Part shown: one piece after another, positions 1-11,828 of the stretch
How the letters are laid out: the number at the start of each line of letters is the position of its first letter
Numbering within the stretch: position 1 is the first letter of the stretch
Assembly (NCBI GenBank): GCA_025526995.1
Contig: JAHLKG010000014.1
Location: 124,001 to 188,000 of the forward strand
Length of the DNA stretch: 64,000 bases
Direction of reading: 5' to 3'
From: Powellomyces hirtus
Lineage: Eukaryota > Chytridiomycota > Chytridiomycetes > Spizellomycetales > Powellomycetaceae
Translations under genes and position numbers: made by a program
Notes under the pieces: generated by a model
Told to the model about the DNA's origin: nothing
Seen by the model: only the letters and a program-made list of their open reading frames with translations
Databases searched by the model: none

Positions 1-1260
1 TCGATCTGCTGCACTACATCCTCTCTCCGCTGCAGAGCAATCAAGCTGCTCTTCCATTGATGTACAAGCTGCCTCTTCTCAAATTGGATAGCCTATGTAA
101 AGATTCCGTAATTTGGGGATATTTAAGACCGAGATGCGTATTGGACGTGAACATCCATTGTATACCTCCATCTCGGTTGCGGCGTCCTGAAGCGTTTCCA
201 AAGCAGCCTTGGTTTCCCGTTGCTGTGCGATTAGCTGAGTTTCAAATAGCGCGCGACGCTCCTGCAACCGCCGCAGCTGCTCTGTCAGGTGGTCGATAAA
301 GTAGTCCTACAAACAGGCAGCGAAAGAAACTTAGAATTCTGCGCCCCCAAGCGCGACCATGAAGCGAAGGAGTTTACCTGCCGCTTCTTGTCCTGCTCTT
401 GCCTGACAAGATCTTCCTCTGCCTTCATTGTTGTGCGCTTTGCAACCAAGATCTTGGACCGCAGCTGCTCGTTGTACAAATCAACCTGCTTGATGGTACG
501 CGAGATTTTTTCCAGCTCCTGCTTCTGCTGGTCCACTGAAAAGTCGAGTAGGGTGTCAGCAGCTTCAACAGTATACATAGCACCAATGAGTGAAACGTCA
601 TCTCACAATTGCGGACATGGTGATCCGACTTCACTTTGTGGTCCTTCCACTCGGAGTTCGCCTGCTTGAGAACACGTTCGGCCTCCTCGCGGAGACCACG
701 GACAACAGCAAGGTTGTCCTGAGTGCCTTCGAGCATGGCTTGCTGACGAGCAAGCTGTTGCTGCAGGGAGTACAGCTCAACTCCAACCGCTTCGCGACGC
801 CCGAGTGTCACCCGGACGGCCTCCTCCCTCTCCCGCAGCTCGAGCTGCATCTTGGTGCGTTGTTCCGACAGTTGCTTGTAGAGCGCGGCTTGCACCCGTT
901 CCATGAGTGGCTGTTATGATAGAATGCAGAGGAGAACATTTCAAGCTTGTTCTTAGTCCTCCTATCGGTCATTCACTTCTAAATCGCTCGGACTCTCACA
1001 TTGTCGGGGTCCATGGTCGCCTCATTTTCCGTGATCTCTTCATCCTCAGGTCCATTTGAGTTCTCTCTGTCGCCCGTTAAGCTGTCAGAGTCAGCGGCCA
1101 GATGATGCATTGTATTTGAGTGGTCAGGCGTCTGCTCCATCGCCGAATGGGTGTCATAGGATTCGTGCTGGTTCGTCATGGTCTGGAAGCTCACGTTCGG
1201 CGATAGAGCAGGAGGAGCGGTCCACGACTGGGGTGCGGCCGATGCTTCTGGATCGGACAT
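1..1260 (-). CDS. CCDC40: CCDC40/FAP172-like flagellar coiled-coil protein (partial, 3' end beyond window)
   Basis: In known homologues this protein works with CCDC39 as the 96-nm molecular ruler that places inner dynein arms and the nexin-dynein regulatory complex on axonemes. I read exons 1000-1260, 607-910, 378-535, 166-306 and 1-92, all in phase, running off the left edge. The first ~87 residues are acidic and disordered, starting at the ATG at 1258-1260. The rest is continuous coiled coil. Segments such as VGVELYSLQQQLARQQ, DLYNEQLRSKILVAKRTT and a block like LFETQLIAQQRETK, followed by KRQLVHQWKSSLIAL, match the order of CCDC40 landmarks. Only the N-terminal third or so is present. The alternative is a generic coiled-coil protein, but the ordered matches favour CCDC40. 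It implies a flagellated zoospore stage. Confidence 0.85.
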
Positions 1261-2336
1261 TGCTCTTACAACTTATCCAGACCAGCTGGTTACTCTCAAG
1301 CGTTAGGAAGTGATAAATCTGAGCTCCGAGATTGACAAAGCAGTGTATATCTAAATTGGTATTTTATTGTTTCATTATTTTGGCATTGCCAGTTGCCGTC
1401 GGCGGAGTTTCACTGCGTGCTTACGAAATCGCAACTGACCACTCCCAGGATTCTCAAGTAGGACTGAATCTTTCAACAGTTTGTGACTTTCAAAGAACCC
1501 AGCGTTGTCACTTAACCCATCCACAACACTTCCGCAGGCCTGATCAGTCATGAATGCAGTATACCATGTTAGACTATATATAACATACTCTCAGGAGTTT
1601 TTAACCGCCAAGCAACAAACAGGTGGAGGAACTTTGAAAGGATCTCCTTCCAGTTCTGCACTTTGATCTCTTATTTCCCAATCTATAATACTGGCATGAA
1701 AGTTACCGGAATTTTCCGTTTCAGGAGGTTGATCAAATGTCAACGCTGTTGAATGATTCATGTTGCACATCCAAATCATTTTATTGCGAAGTTCTTTGAG
1801 AAAACAACACAGTCTTCATTCACCCAATGGTCATTTTTCAGAACTGAATTATACAGCTTCTATCTTCGGCTGTCTGAGCAGCTCTTGATCACACTTTTCT
1901 CGCACCTAATTTCATGTCCGTAGTGGCTCTCTGGCGATTGCGCATGAATGCACTCATGATTGTGAACATAATGGTCTGTGGTTTCCCGGCAAGATGCTCA
2001 CTGAAATCATGAAACTGAGATAAGCGTTTGGATTCACTTCCGTCAGCCCTTTCTCGCTTAGAGCATTGCAGACGCCATTTCTCTTCCTCGGACAAAATCT
2101 CTTTGCATACAAGACCCAAAATCAAAAATAAATAAATAAAAACTGACAAAACAGTGTCAGATTACCTATTGTGTTCTCTTTTTTTGTTAAGTTCATGTGA
2201 TCAATCTGGTGTTTCATGTTGTGTGTAGTACTAAAAATGATTTCTGTCTATCAATATTACATCAATATTCTGCCGCACATCTTGTCTTGATTTGAAAATT
2301 GAAATGTGAAGTCAGATTTCTGAAGTGGTGCAAATG
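1261..2336. other. Gene-poor interval between CCDC40 and the F-box gene
   Basis: This is upstream DNA of the CCDC40-like gene and downstream DNA of the F-box/RCC1 gene, visibly more AT-rich than the flanking exons. On the minus strand an open frame at about 2090-1889 (beginning ILSEEEKWRLQCSKRE) and a short ATG-initiated one at 1779-1591 read somewhat like protein. Neither has a recognisable family or clear exon borders, so I leave them uncalled. Confidence 0.4.
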
Positions 2337-3599
2337 CTATTGGACCCGAACTGCCAAACACGCCGTGTGCCATCCACCGCACGCCACCTGGAATACAAAC
2401 CAACTTTGCTCCTTCAATAACCTTACGAGTCGCGGAGTGTCCTCATTTTGCCCCGTTCCATGACCAAGCTGTCCACCACCGTCGCCTCCCCATGTGTAAA
2501 TATCCCCTTGTTCCGAGAGGCATGCTGAATGCCAGTCGCCGAAGGACATCTGGATAATCCTATCCCTGGTGCCCGTTAGGGTTTCCCGATCAGGGAGACA
2601 TACGGGGGAGAATTGAGCAGTGTGGTTCGAGAAGACCTGGACGGGAGCTTGCTCCCCGCTGCGTCTTTGTGGCGAAGGCGGCTTGAATAGCGCGTAGTGG
2701 CGGAAAGCGGCTGAGAGGTGGGTGTATCCCTTGCCGCTGACTTCAGAGACAAAGGCAGGTTCTCCTCCGGTCTCCCAACGGTAAACGTCCCCGTTGCGCG
2801 TCAGAGCCACCGTGAAGCCTTCCCCGCCAGCAACCTGTACCCATTTGTTCCCTGGAGCCGGCGGTGGGTGCTGAGCAGGGTAATTTGGTCGTTCGGGGTT
2901 TGTGTACTCAAGAATGTGGCCTTCCTCGGTCAGCGCCAGCGCATGTGCCCATCCCGCCGCAACGTGCGTGATTCGCATCGGGGGCCCTTCAACTGCCTGT
3001 TCCATATGAAGAACATCCGATACGGAAGTGACCACGTATCCAATGCCTGAATCCGCCAGCACAACGCCAAAAAATCTTCCACCAGCAATCTGCCGAATAC
3101 GGCCATGATCGTGCCTCACCGGCGTCGGCCGATCATGCTGCTCCCCCGCGTTCCCATAATAGCTATTCCCATTTAAGCGACCCCAGACATACACCGATCC
3201 CGTACGTGACAGCGCCATCATCCCCCACCCCATGCAGCATATCTGCACAACCCCCACCTGATCTAAGGCTTCCACACGCCCCGGGAACATGTGATGCCCA
3301 TCGCGTGCAATAGTTTCGTTGCCTGCCCCGCCCCAGGTGAAACAAACGGGCGAGCGCAGGCGGGAATACAACACTTTCCACCCCAGCGCTCGAAACGTTA
3401 CCGAGTCTTGGACGCGGAAATCTTGCACGCAGAGGCGTTTCCACAGATATTCCTCGTTACACGCCTTGTGCAGTTGTTTCGAAGCAGTTGATAAGGTGCA
3501 AAGAGCATGCGCCGGAAGGCGTTGCAGGACGCAGGCAAGAGCGTCGAACGAGAGGCTCTCCAGTGTGGGAGGGCCCCCGGGAGAAGGGAGAGGGGGCAT
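2337..3599 (-). CDS. F-box protein with RCC1-type beta-propeller repeats
   Basis: This is an intronless 420-residue frame. Residues ~12-60 form an F-box (LSFDALACVLQRLPAHALCT, then a YLWKRLCVQDF tail), the module that binds Skp1 in SCF ubiquitin ligases. The rest carries RCC1-type blades, with repeated glycine-rich strands around FTWGGAGNE, VYVWGRLNG, IYTWGGDGGGQLGHG and a closing GGWHTACLAV. By analogy with yeast Saf1, which has this F-box plus propeller layout, it probably recruits a substrate to an SCF complex; the substrate cannot be told. The start is the first ATG and leaves a proline-rich leader before the F-box. It shares a ~0.9-kb divergent upstream region with the CDC50 gene. Confidence 0.85.
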   Translation of the reverse strand: MPPLPSPGGPPTLESLSFDALACVLQRLPAHALCTLSTASKQLHKACNEEYLWKRLCVQDFRVQDSVTFRALGWKVLYSRLRSPVCFTWGGAGNETIARDGHHMFPGRVEALDQVGVVQICCMGWGMMALSRTGSVYVWGRLNGNSYYGNAGEQHDRPTPVRHDHGRIRQIAGGRFFGVVLADSGIGYVVTSVSDVLHMEQAVEGPPMRITHVAAGWAHALALTEEGHILEYTNPERPNYPAQHPPPAPGNKWVQVAGGEGFTVALTRNGDVYRWETGGEPAFVSEVSGKGYTHLSAAFRHYALFKPPSPQRRSGEQAPVQVFSNHTAQFSPVCLPDRETLTGTRDRIIQMSFGDWHSACLSEQGDIYTWGGDGGGQLGHGTGQNEDTPRLVRLLKEQSWFVFQVACGGWHTACLAVRVQ

Positions 3600-4525
3600 T
3601 CGCTCGGGCGTTGAAGAGTGTTGATATTGAGCGTGACCGATAGGATGCCTTTGAAACCTCTAGGTAAGATAACTATTTATGAGTTCCATCCATGCGCCAC
3701 GCACACGACCACTGTAGCCCGGCCCCGTCGAGCTTGGGAATGCGATGTCGAGTGGCGGTAGAAACCGTAACGCTGCACTGTAGTGTTACCAACCTTCAGA
3801 TCTCAGCTTTGACTTGCATCTCTCCCTATGACCCGATCTGTCATTTCTACCGCAAGTTGGTCAATTGGTCACAGCCGCGTGGCTTGGCCATTCAACGGCT
3901 CGCCACTATACAGTGCCCTCCAAGAAAGACGCGAACTTCCCCCTCCCCCTCCCCCCCCTCCCCCACAAATTGAGATGATATCCAAGGTGGAGAGAAACGA
4001 GGTTTTCAGAGATTGGATGCTTTCTCATTGATGCGTGAAGTCTTCCCCACGCCCCTCTTCCTGATTGAGAGTGTCGGGTAATATCACAATTATGCTAAGA
4101 TTTCATAGGTAACCCAATGAACGGAGGAAGTCAAGGGTCTGCCACGGCCCCCAGTCCTCAAATGAATGATGAGCGCTCCTACTATCTGCCCGTCATGTTG
4201 TCAGTGTCACCGCATTGTCACAACATTCCTGTCAAAAACTCCAATGACGTTTCTTGCCAAGCGCGGGGCTTACGGCTTACGCGAGCCGAGACAGCCCCTT
4301 GTTGCCCGCAACTGCGGCGAGCTACAGTATCATTAGCGAAATTATCTTCTCGTTATCCAGCTGCTCGCTCTTTGTCGCTTCTTCTCCATCCGTCACAGCT
4401 TCGCAGCAGTCAGTTATCCTGCCTCGTCGTCTTGCGGGGTCTGTGGAAACCCACACCTATATTGAACCCACCGCTCCTCCGCCTGCGTGCTCCTCCTCCT
4501 CTTTTCTCCCTCAAACGGAAAAGCA
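3600..4525. promoter_or_regulatory. Divergent intergenic region (F-box gene / CDC50 gene)
   Basis: This holds the upstream sequences of two diverging genes. A C-rich stretch (CCCCCTCCCC type) lies at about 3943-3964, and a pyrimidine-rich segment precedes the CDC50 start. I see no gene and no convincing TATA box. Confidence 0.35.
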
Positions 4526-6211
4526 ATGTCAGACGGCGCCAAGAGCAAAAAGCCTGCCAGTGCGTAACTTAGTCCCGCCACTGTTCTGCCCGGTCACCTC
4601 TTATTTCACTAGCAATGCTCATACGTGACTTTTGGGTCGTTTGCAGACACGGCGTTCAAACAACAACGGTTAAGGGCGTGGCAGCCCATCCTGACTCCGA
4701 AGACTGTCCTCCCGACGTTCTTTCTGATTGGCGCTATCTTTATTCCTCTTGGCATTGGACTTTACATCGCGTCCGATAAGGTAGGGGCGGACTGATGGAC
4801 ACGGGGTTGAATGGAATGGAATGGAATGGAATGGAATGGAATGAAATTGTCAACGTCGGAGTTCGAAGGAAACCAGCTTTTGGGACTTTGAGTGGGCCGC
4901 CAATACAGGCTTCTTATCCTCTCATCCTAATATACTTGGTGCCCATTCATAGGTTCGAGAGCTGACCTTCGACTACACCGAATGCCGGAAACCTGGCGCA
5001 ACGCCCGAATCACCCATCACAGAATGGTCCTTTAATGAAGCCACTCAAGACTGTACCATCACGTTCAGAGTGCCGGAGTTTTTCAACCCACCCGTCTTTA
5101 TGTACTACCGCTTAACAAACTTCTATCAGAACCACCGCCGCTACGTGAAGTCGTTTTCTGCCAATCAACTCAAGGGGGACATCATAGGACCTGGTGACAA
5201 GAACATGGCGACGTGCGATCCTTTGAAAAGCCCACCTGCAGGGACTCTGGTGGGTGGTAGTAAAGAGGCTGTAGCTGCGAGCGCACAGTATTATCCGTGC
5301 GGACTGATTGCCAATTCCATGTACTCCGGTAATTAAACTGCGCAGAAAGGCTATCAGAAGCCATGGTTAATGGGCTAATTAAATGCTGACTCTGTTTCTA
5401 TCCACCTCCTTCATTAGACGAAATATCCGGACTCACGTGCGTTGACGCTTCTGGAGCAGCTTGTGCCGGGCAGACGACCTACGAGTTCTCTGAGCAAGGC
5501 ATCAGCTGGCCCACGGACAAGGACCGATTCAAACAAACCAAATTTCTCGAGACTCTTACCACACCCGAAGTTCTCGCCACTACTCTGATTCCACCCCCGC
5601 TTTGGCAAAAGGCGTGGCCAAAGTGGCAGGACGGCTACAACTCGACCAATTTCCCGAACATCAACACCTGGGAGCGGTTCCAGGTCTGGATGCGTACCGC
5701 TGCGCTGCCCACGTTCCGCAAACTGTGGGGCCGCAACATGGACACCACGCTGTCGCCGGGTACTTGGACCATCACGATCCATGACACGTTCGATGTTAAC
5801 AAATTTAGTGGAACAAAATCGATCGTCATCTCGACGGTTTCACTCTTGGGCGGAAAGAACCCGTTCTTGGGCGCAGCTTACATCACCGTCGGCGTCATCT
5901 GCTGGGTTCTTGGATTGGCGTTCTTGTTCCGCCATATGATCAAACCAAGGTTTGCGTCGTTTCACCTGTTCCTTCTCTGCATGCCCAGAACTTCTCACTG
6001 ATTTGCTCGCCCCTGTCATTTGCAGAAAATTGGGCGATCACACCTATCTGTCGTGGAACCAGCCACAAGCGGCTCCACAAGCACGGGCTCCCGAAGTGGT
6101 AAGCAAAATTGTTGTCAGTCTTTTTCACATGATTGTTTCTGGGAAATCTCATTCGCCCAGCTGGTTTCTCTGTAGGGTGGAGAACGGTCGTCCCTCATGA
6201 CGACGCGTTAG
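4526..6211 (+). CDS. CDC50: CDC50/LEM3-family beta subunit of P4-ATPase phospholipid flippases
   Basis: Six exons (4526-4559, 4647-4780, 4953-5328, 5418-5949, 6026-6098, 6176-6211) give 394 residues. CDC50 proteins bind P4-ATPases and are needed for their ER exit and for flipping aminophospholipids to the cytosolic leaflet. The cytosolic start carries the family motif [19 protein letters not shown], followed by a first membrane span (~res 32-52). A long lumenal domain holds paired cysteines, the signature [16 protein letters not shown] and a glycosylation sequon (GYNSTNF). A second span follows [11 protein letters not shown], then a short cytosolic tail. Intron 2 carries a GGAAT-type pentamer repeat. 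The last exon is only 36 nt and its TAG runs into a 17-G tract. The gene is complete. Confidence 0.95.
4811..4844 (+). repeat. GGAAT pentanucleotide microsatellite in CDC50 intron 2
   Basis: About six to seven tandem copies of the pentamer ATGGA (equivalent to GGAAT) lie 30 nt past the donor site at 4781. It is intronic and should not affect the protein. Confidence 0.9.
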
Positions 6212-6227
6212 GGGGGGGGGGGGGGGG
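6211..6227 (+). repeat. 17-nt poly-G run at the CDC50 stop codon
   Basis: An uninterrupted G run starts with the third base of the TAG stop codon of the CDC50 gene, so it would form the first bases of the 3' UTR. Confidence 0.9.
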
Positions 6228-6763
6228 TTCCATGGGGGTACACCAAAACGCCGGTTGGGGGCCGTGGTAAAGGCAACAGGCGTTTGCGCTTTTTACCTCC
6301 TTGTCGTTCACTTCCTCCCTTCGTAATCTGAGATCAAACAAACAAACAAACTGTCGATCGCTTGTTTTTGCGAAGGTGTCACATTGACTCAGATTCATGA
6401 CATCACCTTAGAGATACAGAAAGCGTATGAAAGTGGCAAGCTTTGAAATGTGGAGAGCGAACAACATTTTTACAATGACTGACTTTGTAATAAAAACCAT
6501 ATGGAAGGAATACTGTTGGAATAATCTCTGCCTTTTTGGAATCTCAGCCAAATGTGTCGAACGAGACTTTGACGCGCGCACCACACACGCGACTTTTGTC
6601 ACAAGTCGATCAACTCCACAAGTCACAAGAACGCCCTCCTTCCTTCCTGTCAGACTCTCGTCTTGTCATTCGGAAAACTGCCAAGGTGAAGGACCTGTCA
6701 CTTTCAGCTACATAACCTTTGGTGTTCTCCTGTCTGCTCTCAAAGCATACACATCATCAAGAC
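6228..6763. other. Intergenic, CDC50 to ligase gene
   Basis: Nothing recognisable beyond the poly-G run at its left edge. The last ~60 bases before the next ATG are the expected 5' UTR and promoter area, with no clear TATA box. Confidence 0.4.
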
Positions 6764-8876
6764 ATGGGACTCACTGACCGCCTTCGCCGCCCCGCACCCC
6801 CGCCTCCGCCAGCACCTGACGCCCCCTCTGCGTATGGCAACCTCAACGAGATCCTGACTGACTCTTACAGTCCCGCCCTCATTCTCCCTAAGCGAAGCGA
6901 GGACCAACCCGCTTACAAGATCTACTATTCGCACTTGCGCCACGTTATTGCCGCCCTGGCCGCCCAGGCGCCCTTCTCTCATTGTCAGCCTCGAGATGTC
7001 ATTACGTTCCTCATCCCAAATTCGCTGGAAAACGTGGCCGTGTTCTTCGCCACGACGAGTGTGCGAGCTATCGCAAACCCTTTGAACCCATCTTATACGG
7101 CCGAGGAGATTGCATATTATTTGAAAGATGTAGGGAGCAAAGCGGTCGTCGTGCCTCAGGGTGACAAAAGCATCTTGGAGAATGTGAAGAAGGCTGTCGA
7201 GAGTGTGGGTGGGGGAATACCCATTTTTGAAGTGTTTGCAGACGTAGGACAAGTGTTGCGAAAGGACCGACCAGTGAGGAAATTGAGGGAAAAAAGGGTT
7301 GCGGTCATCGACCCAGTGGTGAACGCGAAGCTTGTTGTTGGTTCGTCAGCATCGTCTTTGGGACGACCTGTGCAGCCGGAACAACGTGGGGCTCCTGTGG
7401 CAGACGATGTAGCGCTGATGTTGCATACCAGCGGTACTACCGGAAGACCGAAAGGTAAATGGCCGCACAAGTTGAGCAGTTTTTTGCGCTTGACACTTGT
7501 TCTAAACCGTCCCCTTTCGTTTAGGCGTCCCGCTATCCCACGGCAACATCCTCCGCACCCTCAAAAACATTGAAGAGACGTACCGCCTTTCGGCAGGAGA
7601 TACGTCGTATCTTGTTATGCCACTCTTCCACGTACATGGACTGATTGGCGCATTGCTGTCCACGTTCCACTCTGGTGGGACAGTGGTTGTCCCACCCAAG
7701 TTCTCGGTCACGCATTTCTGGACCGATTTTATTGAGCACGGGGTGAGTCTCACCTTGCATTGTCGGCGTTGATCGCAGATTGAAGATTGTAACCTATCTG
7801 CACTGGATTCTTTAGGCGACCTGGTATTCTGCGGTGCCGACCATCCACCAGATGCTGCTTCTGAAAGCGAAAGAAACATACAAAGGAAACAGCGGCAAAC
7901 TCCGTTTCATTCGCAGCTGTAGCTCTAGCTTGTAAGTGCCGGACTTTACACGAATGGTTTTATTGCGTGATACGTCAGTCGATTGATATGTTGTACATCA
8001 GGGCTCCTGCGACACTGTTTCAGTTGGAAAAGACCTTTAGAGCCCCCGTGATTGAGGCGTACGCCATGTCAGAAGCCGCGCATCAGATGACTGCCAACTT
8101 TTTGCCGCCAGGGATGCGGAAACCGGGCTCAGTGGGCAAAGGTCGCGGAGTTGAGGTGCGCATTTTGGATGGTGAGGGCAAGCCCGTCAAATTCAGGGCG
8201 ACAGGCGAGGTCTGCATTCGTGGTGCGAACGTAATCACTGGTATGGAAACTCCGCCAACAGATTAGCGAGTCGAGCAAATGGATAACCCCGCTGGTTCTC
8301 TGTCCTTCAGCTTATCATAACAACGAGAAAGCGACCGCAGAATCTTTCTTCTCGGACTCCATCTCGCCATCTGCTGGCAAATGGTTCCGGACAGGCGACT
8401 TGGGGTACATAGATGAAATGGGCTTTTTGTTCTTGGTCGGCCGCATCAAGGAACAGATCAACCGAGGTGGCGAGAAGATCAGCCCGATTGAAATTGACCA
8501 GGTCAGGGAGTTCATTTCATTATCAACTCGTTGCAATGGCGTGGCAATGGCGTGGCGTGTATCTAAAAGGGCTGGGCTCTCCCTTTTTGCGTTACAGGTC
8601 CTGTTACAATGCCGCGGAGTAGGTGAAGCGGTGACGTTTGGCGTGGACAGTGCCGTCTACGGACAAGAAATCGAAGCCGCTGTCGTCGCCAAGGACGAGT
8701 ATAAAGGCGAGCTGAAAGAAGCGGATGTCATTGCGCACGCCAAGAAGAGCCTGGCCTCTTTTAAAGTGCCGAGGAAGATCCATGTCGTGGATGCAGTGCC
8801 GAAGACTGCAACGGGCAAAGTGCAGCGGCGGCACGTTGCTGATGCGTTTGCGGCGGCCTCAAAGGCGAAATTGTAA
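6764..8876 (+). CDS. PCS60: Peroxisomal AMP-forming acyl/oxalyl-CoA synthetase (Pcs60-like)
   Basis: Six exons (6764-7454, 7525-7742, 7816-7931, 8002-8240, 8311-8501, 8598-8876) give 577 residues. ANL-superfamily enzymes activate a carboxylate with ATP and pass it to CoA. Motifs seen in order: the P-loop-like LHTSGTTGRPKG (split by intron 1), AYAMSEAAHQM, KWFRTGDLGYID, the hinge NRGGEKISP, and the C-terminal catalytic lysine in TATGKVQRR. The protein ends in AKL, a type-1 peroxisome signal. This layout matches yeast Pcs60/Fat2 and plant AAE3 oxalyl-CoA synthetases, so oxalate is the likely substrate, though sequence alone does not exclude a medium-chain acid. I chose the ATG at 6764, since the frame upstream lacks another ATG. 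Confidence 0.88.
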
Positions 8877-9202
8877 TTGTAATTGTAGGAAGCACAAGAC
8901 ACAAGGATAGGATTGTTTGGATAGTTTTTCGACGTAGTTAGAGCGGACTCTTGTCATCTATATCTTGCTTTCTTTCACCACAAGGGTAGAATTGATGGAA
9001 ATCAAAGCGAAGTTCTATAAATCCGCTGAGTCACACGCGTCAGGTGGCTTGCAAGTTGATTTGTTCCCAAAAGGGCAGGGCGCTGTCACAAAGAAATTAC
9101 TGACAGTTGTTCTTCTTCCGCGAAAAAGAAAGAATAGAAATACTGTGAAAAGTTTAGGGTCCCATTTGGTCAGTCTTCCCAACGCAATCACACAGGCTTA
9201 CA
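8877..9202. other. Intergenic, ligase gene to PRS
   Basis: This holds the 3' end of the ligase transcript and the upstream region of the prolyl-tRNA synthetase gene. No gene or strong promoter motif is seen. Confidence 0.4.
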
Positions 9203-11828
9203 ATGAGCCCCTCGCTCAAGGACCTTCTGTCCGCCCATCCCTCCGTCACCCACACTCTCAAAAGCCATGACACAACCACCGACCTCCCTACCTGGATCTC
9301 CGTCGTCACCAACCTCAATGCCATTGCCGCCAAAACCGTAGTCTACAAGGTCAAGGGCGCCTCCATCAAGGGGGACCACTACGCTGCTGTGGTCGCTCTG
9401 TTTACTTCCGATGTGCCCGCTGGTGTTGTCGCCAAAACCGCCGGTGCCAAGGAAGGCCGTGTGATTGGGGAGGATGTTGCTACCAAATTGTTTGGTGTTG
9501 CAAGGAAGGATGGTGAGAGAATATAAACACATTCAATGCCTTGTTTGCATCAGATGTCCTGACATTATGTCTGGTCTCGTGTTTATCAAGTGACCCCATT
9601 CCATCTGCCTGCCATCACCGACAAGTCCGCCCTCACCGTCATTGTCGACTCGCGCCTGCTTGCCATTCCCGACGACAAGACGGTCGCATTCCGCGCGTGC
9701 GCTGACGACACCAGCCTGCTGATTGCTGCCCCGCGACTCCAGGAGTTTTTGGAAAAGGCACAGATCGAGTTCACCACTGTGGAGTTTGCGGTTGCGGGTG
9801 ACAAGCCCGTGAAGAGTGAAGCTGCACCTAAGAAGCCGGTGGAAAAGCAGGCCAAGAAGCCCGCTGCCAAGGCGGCAGCAGATGCAACTACAGGTGCGTT
9901 GAGAGTGGCGATATGTTACGCATTTCGCTGAGGACAAGATGCGATTGCTCTGAGTTGGCCACGAAATCTTGTCTCGATTGCGCTGGTCCCGATTGTGATC
10001 TAAAGAAAATGTTCTAATCTTCGCTCTTCTATCTATTCTTGAAGAGAACAAGGAGCTCATTGGTCTCACTGTGAGGAAAGAAGAAGACTTTCCTGTTTGG
10101 TATCAGCAGGTTCTGACCCGCACAGAGATGATGGACTACTATGACATCAGCGGATGCTACATTATCCGTCCCTGGGCTTACAAAATTTGGAAATCCATAC
10201 AACGTAAGCGATACTCGGTCGCCTTTCGATATTAGCGGACTTTGGTTGCTCATGGATAGTGCTATCTGTCTTCAGGATTTTTTGGTGATGCCATTGAGGA
10301 GAGCGGTGTGGATGACTGCTACTTCCCAATGTTCGTTTCGGAGAAGGCGTTGAACCGTGAAAAGGACCACGTCGAGGGATTCTCCCCTGAAGTCGCCTGG
10401 GTCACGAAAGCGTAAGCGGCTGAACTATGTCGCCGAGGAAGCCGCCTGTTTGATTATTCACATACGATTTTGTCACATTTAACAGAGGACAATCTGACCT
10501 CGCCGAGCCAATCGCCGTCCGTCCAACTTCCGAAACTGTCATGTACCCGTACTACGCATCGTGGATCCGCAGTCACCGTGACCTTCCTTTGCGTCTCAAC
10601 CAGTGGTGCAACGTTGTCAGATGGGAGTTCAAGCACCCACAGCCTTTCCTCCGCACCCGCGAGTTCCTGTGGCAGGAGGGCCACACTGCATTCGCCACCA
10701 AGGAGGAAGCTGACGCCGAAGTGCGTGAAATCTTGGAGCTCTACCGTCGCGTCTACGAGGAGCTCCTTGCCGTTCCCGTCGTTCCGGGAGTGAAATCCGA
10801 GAAAGAGAAATTTGCCGGAGGTCTCTACACTACGACCGTTGAGGGTTTCATCCCCACCACTGGCCGCGCCATCCAGGGTGCCACCTCCCACTGCCTCGGT
10901 CAGAACTTCTCCAAAATGTTCGAAATCCTCATTGAGAATGAGGCTAAGGAACGCGTCAACGTGTGGCAAAACTCGTGGGGTCTCACCACCCGTACTATCG
11001 GCGTCATGGTCATGATCCACGGTGACGACAAGGGTCTGGTCCTGCCCCCCCGCGTCGCCTCCATCCAGGCCGTTGTCATCCCCGTCGGTATCACCGCCAA
11101 GACCACCCAAGAGGAGCGCAAGGCTCTCGCTGCCAAGGCAGAAGAGCTGGTCAAGATTCTGCATAAGGGTGGAATTCGCGCCAAGAGCGACACCCGTGAC
11201 AATTACACTCCGGGATGGAAGTACAACCACTGGGAATTGAAGGTATGGCAAGATCAACAGCCAAACAGAATTGCGTCAAACTTCTGCCGGTATGGAGTTG
11301 TCTCGGCTCTTACAAATCTAATCTCTTTTATCGTATTTTCCGCGTCGTCAGGGTGTTCCAGTCCGTCTCGAGATCGGCCCCAAAGACCTCGCCAACAACT
11401 CCACCCGCGCCGTCGTCCGCCACAACGGCACATCTCAAAACATCTCGCTTGCCACCCTCGTTCCGGATCTCACCACCCTCCTCGACACGATCCAATCCTC
11501 CATGTTCGCCAAAGCCAAGCAGCAACGCGACGCCCAAACCGTCCGCCTCGAAACCTGGGACAAGTTCGTCGAGTCCCTTAACAACAAGTGTCTCGTCCTC
11601 GCCCCCTGGTGCGAACGCGTCGTGTGCGAAGACGCTGTTAAAGAAAACTCGGCCCGCCCGGACCCTGCCAATACGGAAGAGGTCGATGACAAGGCTCCCT
11701 CCATGGGCGCGAAAACACTGTGCATCCCCTTCACGCAGCCCGAGGACGGTGTCAAACCCGGCGTCACCAAATGCTTTGCCTGTGAGGAGAAGGCGAAGAG
11801 CTACACCTTGTGGGGACGTAGTTACTAG
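9203..11828 (+). CDS. PRS1: Cytosolic prolyl-tRNA synthetase with N-terminal YbaK-like domain
   Basis: Six exons (9203-9512, 9591-9893, 10045-10203, 10276-10411, 10486-11242, 11352-11828) give 713 residues. The enzyme charges tRNA-Pro. Residues 1-~165 resemble a YbaK/ProX editing-type domain ([20 protein letters not shown]), joined by a Lys/Ala-rich linker to an archaeal/eukaryotic-type class II core. That core starts at [20 protein letters not shown] and includes motif 2 ([14 protein letters not shown]) and motif 3 ([19 protein letters not shown]). An anticodon-binding domain and the eukaryotic C-terminal domain follow, ending in WGRSY with the usual terminal tyrosine. The domain layout matches fungal cytosolic ProRS. 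Whether the N-terminal domain still edits Ala-tRNA-Pro cannot be judged here. Confidence 0.96.

Noticed and set aside
6719..6763. Upstream extension of the ligase gene (15 extra residues).
   Set aside because: The extended frame begins at TTG; the first ATG is at 6764.
10454..11257. A 267-codon minus-strand frame opposite prolyl-tRNA synthetase.
   Set aside because: It is a shadow of a C-ending codon-biased gene; the plus strand encodes an unmistakable enzyme.
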